A stretch of 64,000 bases of DNA, taken from Malus domestica (taxonomy: Eukaryota; Streptophyta; Magnoliopsida; Rosales; Rosaceae). The notes below the pieces were generated by a model. It saw nothing but the letters and a program-made list of their open reading frames with translations, had not been told where the DNA came from and ran no database searches. Shown here one piece after another: positions 35,980 to 47,300 of this stretch (position 1 is the stretch's first letter; each line of letters begins with the position of its first letter). The DNA is taken from positions 2,492,501 through 2,556,500 of the forward strand of contig NC_091675.1 in assembly GCF_042453785.1 (NCBI RefSeq), read 5' to 3'. A program made the translations under genes and the position numbers.

Positions 35980-36285
35980 GCGATGGATTTCGATAAGATC
36001 TTTATCCAATGTCATCGTGCCACGTGTCGTTATCTTTTGAGAATCTTTGACGATAGATTTCGATCAGATTTTAACTCGTTCAAAATTGCGACACGTGTCA
36101 TCATCCGAAAAGATAATTATTAGAGATCGATTTCAATAAGATTTTTATCCAATACGATCGTGCCACATGTCATTATCTTTTCAGAATCTTTGAGGATAGA
36201 TTTCGATCAGATTTTTAACAAATGACGGCATGCCACGTGGCCTTATCTAAAATCCAATCCTTTCTGAATCGTCTATATAATCCAC
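35980..36285 (+). promoter_or_regulatory. Harbinger subterminal repeats and transposase promoter
   Basis: Imperfect tandem units, alternating gatttcgataagat and gatttcgatcagat headers, each followed by a CACGTGTC/CACATGTC core (near 36012, 36091, 36164, 36232). A TATA box (ctatataatcc) at about 36273-36283 lies 100 bases before the transposase ATG at 36377. Repeated subterminal motifs are known binding sites for transposition proteins; here that role is inferred. Confidence 0.55.
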
Positions 36286-36376
36286 CATCCATCCTCACAA
36301 ATCTCACACCAATTTTCTCAACATCTCTATCTCATTATTCATAATTTCTGCTTCTTCTTCACCATCCATCATTACA

Positions 36377-37791
36377 ATGTCTTCTTCTTCATCAAGGATG
36401 ATGTGGGAAATCGATCAGCAAGAGGAAGAATTGTTTAACCAATCTGAAAGAATGTTCAACCTTCAGATAGCCAAAATGAGATGGAAGAGGATGAGGAGCG
36501 TAGAAGGCGAGATGACGAAACAAGAATGGCCAGAGCCTCACATTCCCGTCGAGTCATCCAGACTGGTGCTTAGATATGCAAGCCCAACTGTTCAAGAAAC
36601 CTTGATAGAAGCAGGCAACGACGGGGTGAAGAGCTGTTGGACGATTACTTTGTCCATAACAGTGCATTTCCTAATACGTACTTCAGACACCGTTTTAGAA
36701 TAGAACGACATTTGTTCAACAAAATCATGACTGATGTTTGCAACCATGATTCTTACTTTGTGCAAAATAAGGATGCTTGTGGTGTTATGGGTCTCCTGCC
36801 TGAGCAAAAAATCATTGCTGCGTTACGGATGCTTGCGTATGGAGCATTTGCAGACCAAGTGGATGAGATAATGAGGATGGGGAAATCAACCATTCTTGAG
36901 GCCCTGATGAGGTTTTGTGGAGCAGTCGAATCTTTTTACACCACAGAGTACCTCCGAAAACCTACTCGCATGGACTTGCAAAGGCTTTTGAAGAATGGCG
37001 AGATGCGAGGTTTTCCTGGGATGATAGGAAGCATCGATTGTATGCACTGGACGTGGAACAATTGTCCAAGTGCATGGCAAGGCGCATATGGGGACAGAAA
37101 ATGAGCAAAATCTATCATTTTGGAGGCAGTGGCATCTTTTGATACATGGATATGGCACGCCTTTTTTGGGGTTCCAGGGGCTCAAAATGATCTCAATGTC
37201 CTTGCCCAATCCCCAGTGTTCAACGACGTCCTGCAAGGAAAGGCACCAAAAGTCACGTACGTCGTCAACGAACTTAGGTACGACGGGCCATACTACCTAG
37301 CTGATGGCATTTACCCACGGTGGGAAACATTTGTCAAAACAGTGCCACGTCCGCAAAGTGCAAAGGAAAAACACTTTGCAAGCTGTCAAGATGGGTGCAT
37401 GAATGATATGGAGCGTTGTTTTGGTATCCTTCAAGCTCGTTGGGTGATCGTCAGGGGTGCTGCCAGAATGTTCGATGTAGAGTCACTTCGATCCATCATG
37501 ATGACGTGCGTCATTCTTCATAATATGATTGTGGAAGATGAGTTCGATTATGATGCGGTTGATGAATATGAGCCAGAGCCAGACACGATGATCAATTCAA
37601 GAACACGGATATATTGTGCGCATGATGCCACCGAAGAACCCGTGCAACACGAGCCATTAGAAAGGGATGGACGTTACAATGAAATGGTCATTCAACGATA
37701 TACTGCACTTCAAAGGTCATATATGCACAATGATCGGCAAATTGACTTGATAGAGCACCAGTGGGCATTGAAACAAGCTGAAGATACTTAA
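36377..37791 (+). pseudogene. PIF/Harbinger transposase (DDE_Tnp_4), disrupted
   Basis: The reading starts MSSSSSRMMWEIDQQEEELF (36377). The main domain follows from about 36610: RRGEELLDDYFVHNSAFPNT, HDSYFVQNKDACGVMGLLPE and GMIGSIDCMHWTWNNCPSAW, continuing VASFDTWIWHAFFGVPGAQN, LADGIYPRWETFVKTVP and NDMERCFGILQARWVIVRGA. The DDE triad is visible: D in GSIDCMHW, D in AQNDLNVL, E in DMERCFG. Disabling changes are a frameshift near 36470 (after FNLQIA), a TAG near 36571 in the shifted frame, and an in-frame TGA at 37102-37104 between GAYGDRK and AKSIILEAVAS. The C-terminus ends at 37791 as usual for the family. Host-genome relatives with intact frames could supply transposase to this element. 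Confidence 0.88.
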
Positions 37792-37794
37792 GTT

Positions 37795-37980
37795 TATTTA
37801 GTATGTTTGTTTGTATTTGGTGTGTTTATGTAATTTTATTTGGTGTGTTTTTTGTAGTGAGTTTTTTATTATTTCGTATGTTTATGTAATTTTATTTGGT
37901 GTGTTTATGTAATTCCAATTGGTGAGTTTTTTAGTTTTATTTGGTGTGTTTTATAATTTCATTATACGTGAACAATTTGA
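37795..37980. repeat. Imperfect TGTGTTTATGTAATTTTATT repeats
   Basis: Short degenerate repeats of ttatttggtgtgtttatgta follow the transposase stop and probably form its 3' UTR and the convergent end region between the two genes. Confidence 0.6.
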
Positions 37981-38140
37981 TGAATAAAGATTTTATTATT
38001 AGGATAAATATATTACGAAATTAAATACATGTACTCTCACTTTAAATAAAGTATTAACTTCAATAAAATGGAAACAACATAAATAATAAATTACAACCCA
38101 AAGTGATTGGAAAACTATAGGCTCCGATTACAAAAGTACC

Positions 38141-39561
38141 CTATTCATCACCACTTAACCAATCTGTGGTGCTAGGATCATCTTGTCTTATTGTGCTAGG
38201 ACCATCTTGTCTTGATCTCGCTTCTCTTGCACGCCTCATTTGCACCACGTCTGCTTTCTCCGACTGCCAAAAATATTTAGAATTTGGATACATCCCTTCT
38301 AAATGCGTGTTCATAATGTCACGATCTCGTTGTGCAATTCTTTCTTCTCTAAGCAACTCCCTTTCTTGCCTAAGTAACTCTTTTTCCCTCTGTTCAGCTT
38401 GAAATGCTTGTTGAATAGCTGCAACTTTTGCCTCATCTCTAGCCTTTTCAGCCTCATATTTCGCCAATTCCCGTGCCAACGTCAATTCACCTTGACGAGC
38501 AAGTTCTTGTATGTACTTTCCATAATCATTCTTAGAAGCACTCATTTTCCTCTTTAAAGCCTTCTTACCTAGAGGCCTAATTGGATAACGGGTCGACCCC
38601 GACGTTTGTTCAGGAATGGGCGTTTCAGGCACTTCTTCTCCATCTTTTTCATCAACATGGGAGCCATGATCGGGTGTAGAGTGTGGAGGGGTGCTGTGTA
38701 GAGGGGTGCTGTTCATGCATACTTCTAGACCAACAGGCACAACTTTGAATTTAGGACAATCTTTAACAATATTCCAACATTCCCACCGGTGGAATGATTT
38801 GTTTCTTGATTTGATTTTGGCAGCATACCATGCTTGTGCTTGAAGTTGCTACAAATGAATAATAATGAAATTATTAGGTAACAAATAAATAATACAAACA
38901 AATGAATAATAATGAAATTATTAGGTAACAAATAAATAATACAAACAAATAATAATAATGAAATTATTATTAGGTAACAAATAAATAATACAAACAAATA
39001 ATAATAATGAAATTATTAGGTAACAAATAAATAATACAAACAAATAATAATAATGAAATTAGATCACAAATAAATAATACAAACAAATAATAATAATGAA
39101 ATTAGATCACAAATAAATAATACAAACAAATAATAATAATGAAATTAGATCACAAATAAATAATACAAACAAATAATAATAATGAAATTACGTAACAAAT
39201 AAATAATACAAACAAATAATTATAATCAAATTAGGTAACAAAATAATAATACAAACAAATAATTATAATATATTCTTACCTCATCCGCATAATTTGCCCC
39301 ACTTCGAACATTACTACTAGCTTGTGTCAAGGCATCTCTCCACGTACTAAATGAATGGCAAAGTATTTTTCAACGATTGGACATCGATTCTTTGGTTCTT
39401 TTCCCACCTATTTGCTCAAGAAATTTGGTATGAATTAAACTCCACATTTCTCACAACTGCATCTCATTACCCGTAAGGGAATTATGAGTAACTTTAACCC
39501 AGCTAGTGCACAACGCAACATCTTCAAGAAGCGACCAATTTGTACCTGCATCAGTAGTCAT
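38141..39561 (-). pseudogene. Harbinger ORF2, Myb/SANT-like partner protein, disrupted
   Basis: Exon 1 (39561-39280) reads MTTDAGTNWSLLEDVALCTS with WVKVTHNSLTGNEMQL, a trihelix/Myb-like DNA-binding start. Exon 2 (38848-38141) begins QLQAQAWYAAKIKSRNKSFH and runs into a long charged coiled coil (AIQQAFQAEQREKELLRQER, ELLREERIAQRDRDIMNTHL). It ends QDDPSTTDWLSGDE. The splice sites are gtaag at 39279 and tgtag at 38849. Exon 1 has two in-frame TGA codons (after NEMQL and after SMSNR). In PIF/Harbinger elements this protein helps the transposase enter the nucleus and bind the ends. The intron is filled by a minisatellite (38852-39262). Confidence 0.8.
38852..39262. repeat. Minisatellite, about nine 43-49-bp units, in ORF2 intron
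   Basis: Repeats of aaataataataatgaaatta followed by (tta)ggtaac or gatcac and aaataaataatacaaac. Two variants exist: an outer ggtaac type (first four units and the last two) and an inner gatcac type (about three units). That arrangement suggests stepwise expansion. The array makes up nearly all of the intron. Confidence 0.9.
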
Positions 39562-39889
39562 TTTGTGGAAAAAAATTGGATTGAAACTTTGAGAGAAAGA
39601 TAAGAATTTGATTGAAAGTAGTTGAGAAACTATGAAATTATGGTGTAAGGTAGATGGAGAAGAAGTGGTATTTATAGAAAAGTAAAAACAATTTTTTACA
39701 ATTTTTTTTTCAGATTTTTTGACAAATTTTTCGGATTTTTTACAATTTTTTTTAAATTTTTATTCAAATAATTAATCTCTGCCGTTAGATTTTAAAAAAA
39801 TTGAATTCCAACACTCCAGATTGTGCCACGTGTCACAACGGTAACTTTTCTTAATTTTAAAACTATTTTTTCTTTTTTTTTTAAAAAAT

Positions 39890-40035
39890 TTATAAAGCAG
39901 ATTAATATCAACCGTTGATCTCAGATCGAACGGTTGATATAAAATCAACTTTTTTTTATTACCGTTGCAAATCGGACGGTTCTTATTAAAGAACCGTTGG
40001 GATCATACGGACCGTGGGAAGCCACGTGGCTTCCC
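39890..40035. repeat. Cluster of palindromes in Harbinger 3' subterminal region
   Basis: Includes the perfect 20-bp palindrome GGGAAGCCACGTGGCTTCCC (40016-40035) with a central G-box. Also ACGGTTC-ttattaaa-GAACCGT (about 39976-39997) and ATCAACCGTT...AACGGTTGAT (about 39907-39938). These may be protein-binding sites or hairpins important for transposition. Confidence 0.75.
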
Positions 40036-40343
40036 AACGGTAACTGGGATGTCTGAGCGCGTGGGCCCTCCCCCCTGAAATCCTATCGGGCGACGCGCCC
40101 CCACTCGCGAGTGAGGGGCACGCGCCTGACACAAAAAAAATTAAAAAAAAAACCCGGACCCAGCCCTTGCGTCAGCGTGACGTCACAAGGCTCGGGGACC
40201 AGGCCTGTCAATTTTCCACGGGCCTGCAACTTGGGCTCCCACCCTCACCCAGGCCCTTCACCGCTGGACCTCCTCCCACCGGCCCTCGGGCCCTTTCCTG
40301 GAGCCTATCCCCCGAGCAACAAGGATGGCTGGAGTTGCTCTAA

Positions 40344-41636
40344 AGGGAGCCATTTGGCCCTCATTCAGTTGGAGATGGCCTTAGTTCTCTATCCTCCCCC
40401 TCTGGCATCTATCCCTCATCCCTTCCTCTATGGCATCTGCCATCACCAACTACCCTTTCAGTTTCCGACACATCGCAATTGAATCAAACGATATATCTTC
40501 AACCAAATAAACCTTATAACAATGACGATCATAGGAAGAAAAAAAAATCAAAAGAAATAGGCGTGGAAATGGCTCGGACTCGGAAAACTACAGTCAAGCT
40601 CTCTCTCGTAAGAACCCCCTAAAATCCTAGCCTTCGTTGCCGACTCCTTCCTCTGGTTGGAGTCGGCCGTCTTTCCCTTGCTGCTCCCCTCTTTTCTTCT
40701 CCTCTCTAGCTCGTTACCCATGCCCTCAAGTCTTCCTCCTTCCCCATCCGCCCTTTTCCCTTTTGCTGCAACCCAACCCACTACACACACCCACAAGTCA
40801 TCCCACTTCCCCTGTCACGCTTTCCCTCATCTGTTCTTTTTTTGTGGTGCTTTATTTTTTTTCTCCTTTTGGCTTTCTTTGAGGTTTGTCTCAATTTCCT
40901 GAGCTTGTCTCAGACTTGAAATTGTAAGCCACCTCTCTTGCTCCGATGCTTCCTTCCGTCGTGAGTCCATAACTAACAACCACTGCTTCTCAGCCCCGGG
41001 TGCTTCTCCTCGGAGATGTGCTTGGGTTTTGGGTGGCTGTTAAAGTGTTTTTTGCACTATTTGGTAGGATTATAAGACTCACTGCGCTGGTGGCTCGCTC
41101 ACCCCCATTTTCCGTTGATCCAGTTGCTGCTTTTGGTTCGATTTTTTGTGGTGGTGGTTTTCTGATTGAGGTGCGTCAAATTTGGTGGTGGATGCTAGTT
41201 TCCTCTTTATGTTTAGGGTTTCTTCTGTTTTTCAACTATGCTTTTTGGGCTTTGTATTGTATTGACTTTTTCCTGCTAGGTTTGTATTTTGGTTGTGGGA
41301 TGCCTTTTGGGCTCTCTTTTCCTTGTACTAATATTTTTGTTTAATGGAAAAATAACTTAGTTTGTCCAAAAAAAAATAACAGGTTTCCCTTTTTACAAAT
41401 TAATTCCCAATTTAAATCCTTCAAGACCTTTTATCAAAGGGTGTGCAAATAGTTATCTTGTTTTTTTTTATTAATTAAAAATACAAGAGGGTGGCTGATC
41501 CGTTTTGCTTAAGAGAGACTGGTTCGGTCATAAAGATCCGGTTGTTAACGTTGACCATTCAGATTGATCTTAACAGTTAAGAAATAATTGTGCACATAAA
41601 ACTTGTGTACTAGAGAAGCTCCCATGCACCGGTTGC
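40344..41636. other. Non-coding; possible retroposed or low-complexity sequence
   Basis: CT-rich stretch 40560-40930, then sequence ending cttagtttgtcc plus an A-run (about 41362-41378), like the 3' tail of a retroposon. Open frames exist (e.g. 41000-41344, 114 aa, very hydrophobic) but show no known domain and compositional bias explains them. I cannot assign a gene. Confidence 0.35.
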
Positions 41637-41644
41637 GTTCATAC

Positions 41645-41852
41645 TAGGGATGACAATTCTAAAGGTTAAACTCGATAATCATGAATAACCGACCGAATAG
41701 AACGGATTTGAATATGGAAGTTTGGGTATATTTTGGATATGGGAAAAAATCGTTTATTTTATTCGGTTATAGTTTTGTATATGGTTATAGGAGACTTCAA
41801 ACCGTGTTCATAACCGAATAATAAATAATATAATTTATATATAATATAATAG

Positions 41853-41892
<40 letters not shown>

Positions 41893-42767
41893 GTGTAAAC
41901 CACCACAGAGAGGGACACAGAGAGGGAGGGAGGAAGAAGAGGCGAAATGGTGGCGTAATTCAATTCCACTCTCTCTCTCGCTGTCTCTGGTTTTTGGATA
42001 GGGTGGATCTCTTCGACACCTACCTCAATGCACCAAACAAAACTTTGGTAATTTTATTAACTTTAGTTTTAATTTTCTTTCAGATTTTATGTTTTTTTCA
42101 ATTTTATTTTTATTTTTTATATTAGTTAAAATCTACATAGGTATCCAAGTCATTTAATGAATAAATAGGAACCCTTAGATGTTATAAAATCTGAAGGCTA
42201 CAAAGAAGTTTAGGAATGTTTGTAAAATTAGATGTTATAAAATCTGAAGGCTACAAAGAAGTTTAGGAATGTTTGTAAAAATATTTGTCTCTTGATCCTA
42301 TCATTCACATATATATATATATATATATATATATTTGTATATCTATTATTCACCGAATACATTACCTTCAGAATACAAAAGTTACATTTTAAGGGAAAGT
42401 AAACTTTTGAATCAAAATCAATGCGAACTCAATGGTGCTTATAGGAGATATCAAAAGCAAGCCAATATCATCAGTGTTTTATTTTTTATACTCAACAAGA
42501 TCCATTCATTGAATCATTTTATATATCAAATGTTTAATGACGAAATTAATATCTATTAACTTGTATTGTCTCAATTGGACGAATATATTTTTTTTGGTAT
42601 TGAGGAGGAAGAATATAACCGTTAACAGATGGAGAATCCGTTACCCAGTGGGTACGGTTATGGATAATACCTGATGGTTATTTTGCGGTTATAGATATGG
42701 TTAATTTTCGCGGTTACGAGGATAGATATAGCATTTCCGTCCTCAAACCGAACCGTTGTCATCCCTA
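41645..42767. mobile_element. Non-autonomous hAT-like element
   Basis: Inverted ends TAGGGATGACAAT (left) and GTTGTCATCCCTA (right). Flanks are gttcatac (41637-41644) and aatcatac (42768-42775), an 8-bp duplication with two changes, as expected for hAT. Interior subterminal sequence is rich in aaccg/cggtt repeats (cggttat, gttatag), typical hAT transposase-binding clusters. It contains two AT microsatellites (about 41858-41889 and 42308-42334) and a GA-rich gene-leader-like block (41905-42050). No transposase. Confidence 0.75.
42175..42280. repeat. Perfect 53-bp tandem duplication
   Basis: Two identical adjacent 53-bp copies (42175-42227 and 42228-42280) starting ttagatgttataaaatctga. Identity indicates recent origin or ongoing instability. 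It lies inside the hAT-like element. Confidence 0.9.
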
Positions 42768-42775
42768 AATCATAC

Positions 42776-43218
42776 TAACTCACATGCACCAAATTCCATC
42801 AGAACTCTTAAGTTAAACGAGTTTAGGTGAGAGTAGTACTAGAATGGGTGAAGTCATCGTGTTGCATCCTCCCACCTATTTGTTTTTCCTAAAAAAGCAA
42901 AAACAAAAGAGAAGCACCAGGCTTTTTTCAGCCTACATAAGTTGGGCCAAAAGAGGTTAAGCCTAACTTGATTTTGAACAATGGGCTTCTAAGTAGCCCC
43001 ATCAAATATATTAAGAGGCCCAATAAACTTATGTTTGTGGTTCCTAACGTCACTGCCTACACGTAAATGAGGCCTGTTTTAAACATTTTAAAATGAAAGT
43101 ACTTTCACTCCTTAGGAAGCACTTTTAACTATTTTATGAAAAACCTGTTAATTTTTTTAATAAAAATGGAAGCATTTTTTCCGTAAATCATCTCCAAGTG
43201 ATTTTATAAGGCTTTTTA
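42776..43218. other. Spacer with family B MITE remnants
   Basis: AT-rich; 43075-43218 contains gaaagtactttcactcctta and aggaagcacttttaac strings of family B. No gene. Confidence 0.4.
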
Positions 43219-43991
43219 TATTAGCATCCCACAAAATGTTGAATGCACCCTAATTAAAATTTAATATTAAATGATTTATTTACCCTACTATGCAATGACA
43301 ATTTTGACCTTATTAGGTTAAAAAAAAAATATTCTAAATACACCTCAAATCACTTTTAACGTATTATTTATCTTATTAAACTATCAAAATCCCTCTGACC
43401 GTTCGTTGTTGAACAAAACCCTAAACAATGAAACTACAAACATGTTGATTGAGAAAAATTATTTTTGACAAATGAAACACGAAATCGATGTTTTTGAAGC
43501 TTCACATGAGGTAAGACTTCATATTTTTTTTACTGTTTTAGTGATTTTGACGACATTGATATTTATTTAATCTTGTTTTTGCTACGTTATTCAAGCTTCT
43601 ATATTCGTATTCATCTTCTAGGGATCATAGGGATTACATAAAGAATTAAATACCTAAAATTACCACCAAATATTAAAAACAGATAACATGAGTTTTAATG
43701 GTGGAATTGAAAACAACCCACATATGCTTTAAATCCCAGGCAACATTTTTTGTCAAAATTCCATTCGGCATTTATTGTCCAAATTAAAAGCTTTATAAGA
43801 TTTGAGAAATGTGGGTTGTATAGAAAATATGGGGTGCATGTAGAAAATGTAAGGTGTATATTGAGAATGTGAGATGTGAGGGTATTATGAGGAAGTATGT
43901 GGGGTGTATTAAGATAATTTTTCATTGAAAAAGTAAATGTGAAGTGTATTAAATATGTGTGGCTTATTCAATAATTTGTGGGGTGTTAATA
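43219..43991. mobile_element. Non-autonomous TIR element, ~770 bp
   Basis: Left end tattagcatcccacaaaatg and the reverse complement of the right end (tattaacaccccacaaatta) match over about 16 of 20 bases, continuing with gttgaat/attgaat and tgcacc/agccac. Target duplication not resolved. The right third repeats short gggtgtat-type motifs. No coding capacity seen. Confidence 0.5.
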
Positions 43992-44185
43992 TAATAAACC
44001 TTTTATAATCCGTACTCACGTTTATCATTTGCTAGTGATTTTATAATCCAAGTACTTTTAAACTGTACTATGAAATATTGTTGGAAGGGTTTTTATTAAT
44101 TAGAGTTTATGGCTTGTTGGGAAATAATTTTAAAATGAGTGAAAGTGAGTTTGGTTTAGATGAAGTACCCATTACGTGTTACTTG

Positions 44186-44345
44186 CAAAAAGCTGTTTTA
44201 GCGTTTTTTTTTTAAGATTCACTTGCATTTTTACTTTGGATTGATTCTAAAAACACTTTCATCAAAAGCACTTTTAATCATTTTAAAAAAACTTCCAAAT
44301 TTAAAACGTTTTTAATGATTTCAAAAGTAGTTCCGATCATACCAA
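44186..44345 (-). mobile_element. MITE family B copy, minus orientation
   Basis: The reverse complement aligns with 20230-20450: aagttttttt.aaaatgatta, gaaagtgtttttagaatcaatcc, aaaaatgcaagtgaatctta. One half only. Confidence 0.5.
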
Positions 44346-47300
44346 ATGTTTTGTCATTTTGTTAAGTTTGAAGTAGTCTCTACTCAGTTGTTGCAAATAT
44401 GAATTCATTCAACTTGAGGGTCACCCACTATGGAAAAGTACCTAACGTTGACAATCTAAATTTTATAAAAACCCAAAATCCAAAACATTAAAAATATTTA
44501 AAATTGGTGATTAAAATAGGGGCCGAATCCAAAGGGAAAGTATAACTTAACTCTGTTTTTTAAGTGCAGAAGTTGAAGTGTTGGATTGGATTAGCTGCTC
44601 TTAATTTAAGATTTAGGGCTTAGTTTGGTGGTAAGCGTGCTGAATCCAGATTCATATACCCGCAGAAAATAAAGACCGCAAAATTAGGTGTGGACTGCGC
44701 TGTAGAGTATGCTTAAAGGTTAGGGAATATTTGCACATGGTGGGGGTTGGGTTCCTCTGTTTTTTGACTTGATGAATGTTAGGTTAACCTCTACACTCCT
44801 GTAATCTTTCATCGCCTAGGGCATATTCTAGTTCAAAAATTAAAAATTTCAGAAACAGTGTACCGGATCACTACTAATCAGTACTGATATTACCTCTAAG
44901 TTAACTAAGTGTTAAACTTTAAAAGCGGTATAGCAACACACTTTTAATTAACAACCGAATTTTCCAAACTTAATCATTTTCACATACAAGTGAATGTAAG
45001 GTTGTATACAATAGACTAAAAATAAGGACCTTGAATGAAAGATTGAGATCCACTTTAGATTTTTGTGTCTGGATTCCGTGAATCGAGAGATCTAGACCAC
45101 TCAATTTCAATCCTATAACCTTCAATAGTCCATCACAACCCACTTTACAAAAACCTAAAAACTTAAACTGTCTGGATTTCTCGATCCACGATTCCGAACA
45201 TTCTCCTTCCTTGAATGAGCCTTTTTGTGCAGGAAATTGCAAGAAAAATAGTGGTTAGAAGTACTTTCATTTGGACCCTAGTCACTCCGGACTGAGTCTG
45301 CTCCTTGAAGTCCCCTCAAAATTGGTTAACTACTGTGCCCTTGTCTTTAGCATTTACTTTGACTAGTTTTCTTAAAACCGATATGAAGACTCCAAAATGC
45401 TACACTTCGGTGTAAGTTCAAGTCAAAATCAATATAGTCAATGCAATTGAACTTGATTTGCATTTACTACTATTTTGTATAGATATAAGAAAATTCAATA
45501 ACATACTATAAATATTATACGACGACACTAAGTATACAATAAGTAGTAATGTATCATAATATAGCGTCATTTTATCAAATGTCTAGCATTCTTTTTTTTT
45601 AATCTTGATTAAGAGTCTGTCACACGCTCCATTCGAGCATCTTCCCTTGGCCCAACATTTTCATATGCCTCAATTTCTTGGAAATTTCACAAAAAAAATC
45701 ATCAGAAAAACCTCACAATCACATTAATTTGTGGTCTGACTGATTTGTAAAGATAAAGTACAATTAAAAGGAACGGTCGAGTACCTAATGGACCAGCTGG
45801 CAATTTTAAAGCAGAAGACCAAGGAAGGAGACAAAATAAAGGATGACATTTGCCAAGCACAAAATGCTTTGGATTTCTATGGTTGTTTGATGACAAAAGC
45901 AAAATAAATGGGTCATCGCTGTCTGATACGCTTACGGAGTTTTGAATAGTCTGAACTACTAGAAAACACCTAATAGTTCAGATTTATGTTTATAAGATTT
46001 TTTTGGTCAACAAAAAGAGAGGATGCAATACGAGCACTTCCTAAAAGGTCACCTATCTTAATACGGTTCTTGTTCAAATTCACTTAATATCAAAGTTCTA
46101 ATAAGATTCGATATAAGTGAGTTGGTATGATTGCATCTCCCATTAGATTAGCTAGTAAGCAAAAATAATATTTTCTCAACTCAATCATGACTATTCATTT
46201 TCTGTACTACGATCTAATGTTATGCTTCTTATTTGTCGAAAGTTTAGATTTAACTTCTGTAAATGATGAGTTTTTCTTTCCTTAGTATAAAAATATCGAT
46301 GTTCTCAAGAAAAAAAACTTCTGTAAATTTTGCGTTCGATTCTTCTTAGTGTAAAAATACTTCTGTAAACTTTTGTGGCTGCTGTGATTTGCCGTGCAAC
46401 TTGGATTGGATTGGCGTGCTGTTTATTAAATTACGCATGCCATGTTTCAATCCAAAAATACACTTATTTAGGGTTGGCTATCTCATCTCAGCCTCTATAT
46501 GGATGTCCCCACTATTCTGTAGTCAGTACTGTAGGATCAGGTTATTTGTAGATAAACTATTTACAAAAACATTATTTTTTGTACTTTGGTTCTAACAGGT
46601 CTCAACGTTGATCACATACGATGTAAGTAGTGACGGAATTAAGATTTCATGTGTGGGAGAGTCTCTTACATACGTAAGTAATTTGAATGCGTAACATGAG
46701 AGATTTGAGTAATTTGCATAAAAATTGAAAAACTTCTAATTCAGCATAAATAATTTTAAACATTTCACAACACAGAAACCTGAATATGAGGTAAAGGGTA
46801 AGCAATAATTTTTAAAAATATAAGTTAAAGCCAAAGAAAAGTTGATAGAATAAGGAGGAGAAAATGAAGACTGCACTGCAATAAGAAGAATGGAGAGAAA
46901 ATGAAACACGTTCTGAAATGGAAAAGAGTTTGGATTGAGAATACACTAGAATTTTAAGAATATTAGACTAGTATTCAACCACATCTGTTATAATAACAAG
47001 AAGAAAAAGGCAGAACAAATCCTACTATTCTGGTCCTTTAATGGTTCCGCCATCGAATGTAAGAGTTGTTCCTACTTTGTATTTTTCTCTTATTTATACA
47101 AGAGTAAAAAGTTAAATACGAGAAAAAGGCTGAGAGATTGGGATTAAAGCTATGATATTTGTCCGGTTAGTCCAAGGAATATAAAGTGAAAGGAACTTGC
47201 ACGAAAGTAATAGAATCATATACTATGAAAGGATTTTACCTTGTTAGTCCCATTTAAATTAAAGGAATGTTTCAAGTTCATCGATTTGCTTGTTCTTTTA

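Larger units (their letters stand above)
35721..40340. mobile_element. PIF/Harbinger DNA transposon, full length, two genes
   Basis: A 4620-bp element with 3-bp TAA duplications on both sides (35718-35720 and 40341-40343) and terminal inverted repeats beginning GAGCAACTCCA.CCAT at each end. This end and target pattern is diagnostic for PIF/Harbinger. Inside are the DDE transposase on the plus strand (36377-37791) and the Myb/SANT-like partner protein on the minus strand (39561-38141), convergent. Subterminal regions contain repeated CCACGTGTC-type motifs on both sides and long palindromes near 40 kb. Both genes carry a few disabling changes, so the copy looks structurally complete but probably not autonomous. 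Confidence 0.9.

Noticed and set aside
38852-39262. Regular repeats that might suggest a CRISPR array
   Set aside because: Units are head-to-tail AT-rich minisatellite without distinct spacers, inside a plant transposon intron.
34933-40386. One large element enclosing the Harbinger transposon, using the gttggagatgg end at about 40370
   Set aside because: The nearer inverted end at about 35607 fits better, and no target duplication supports the larger unit.
41000-41344. 114-aa hydrophobic plus-strand ORF
   Set aside because: T-rich sequence gives Phe/Leu-rich peptides; no domain and it runs into a retroposon-like A-tail.
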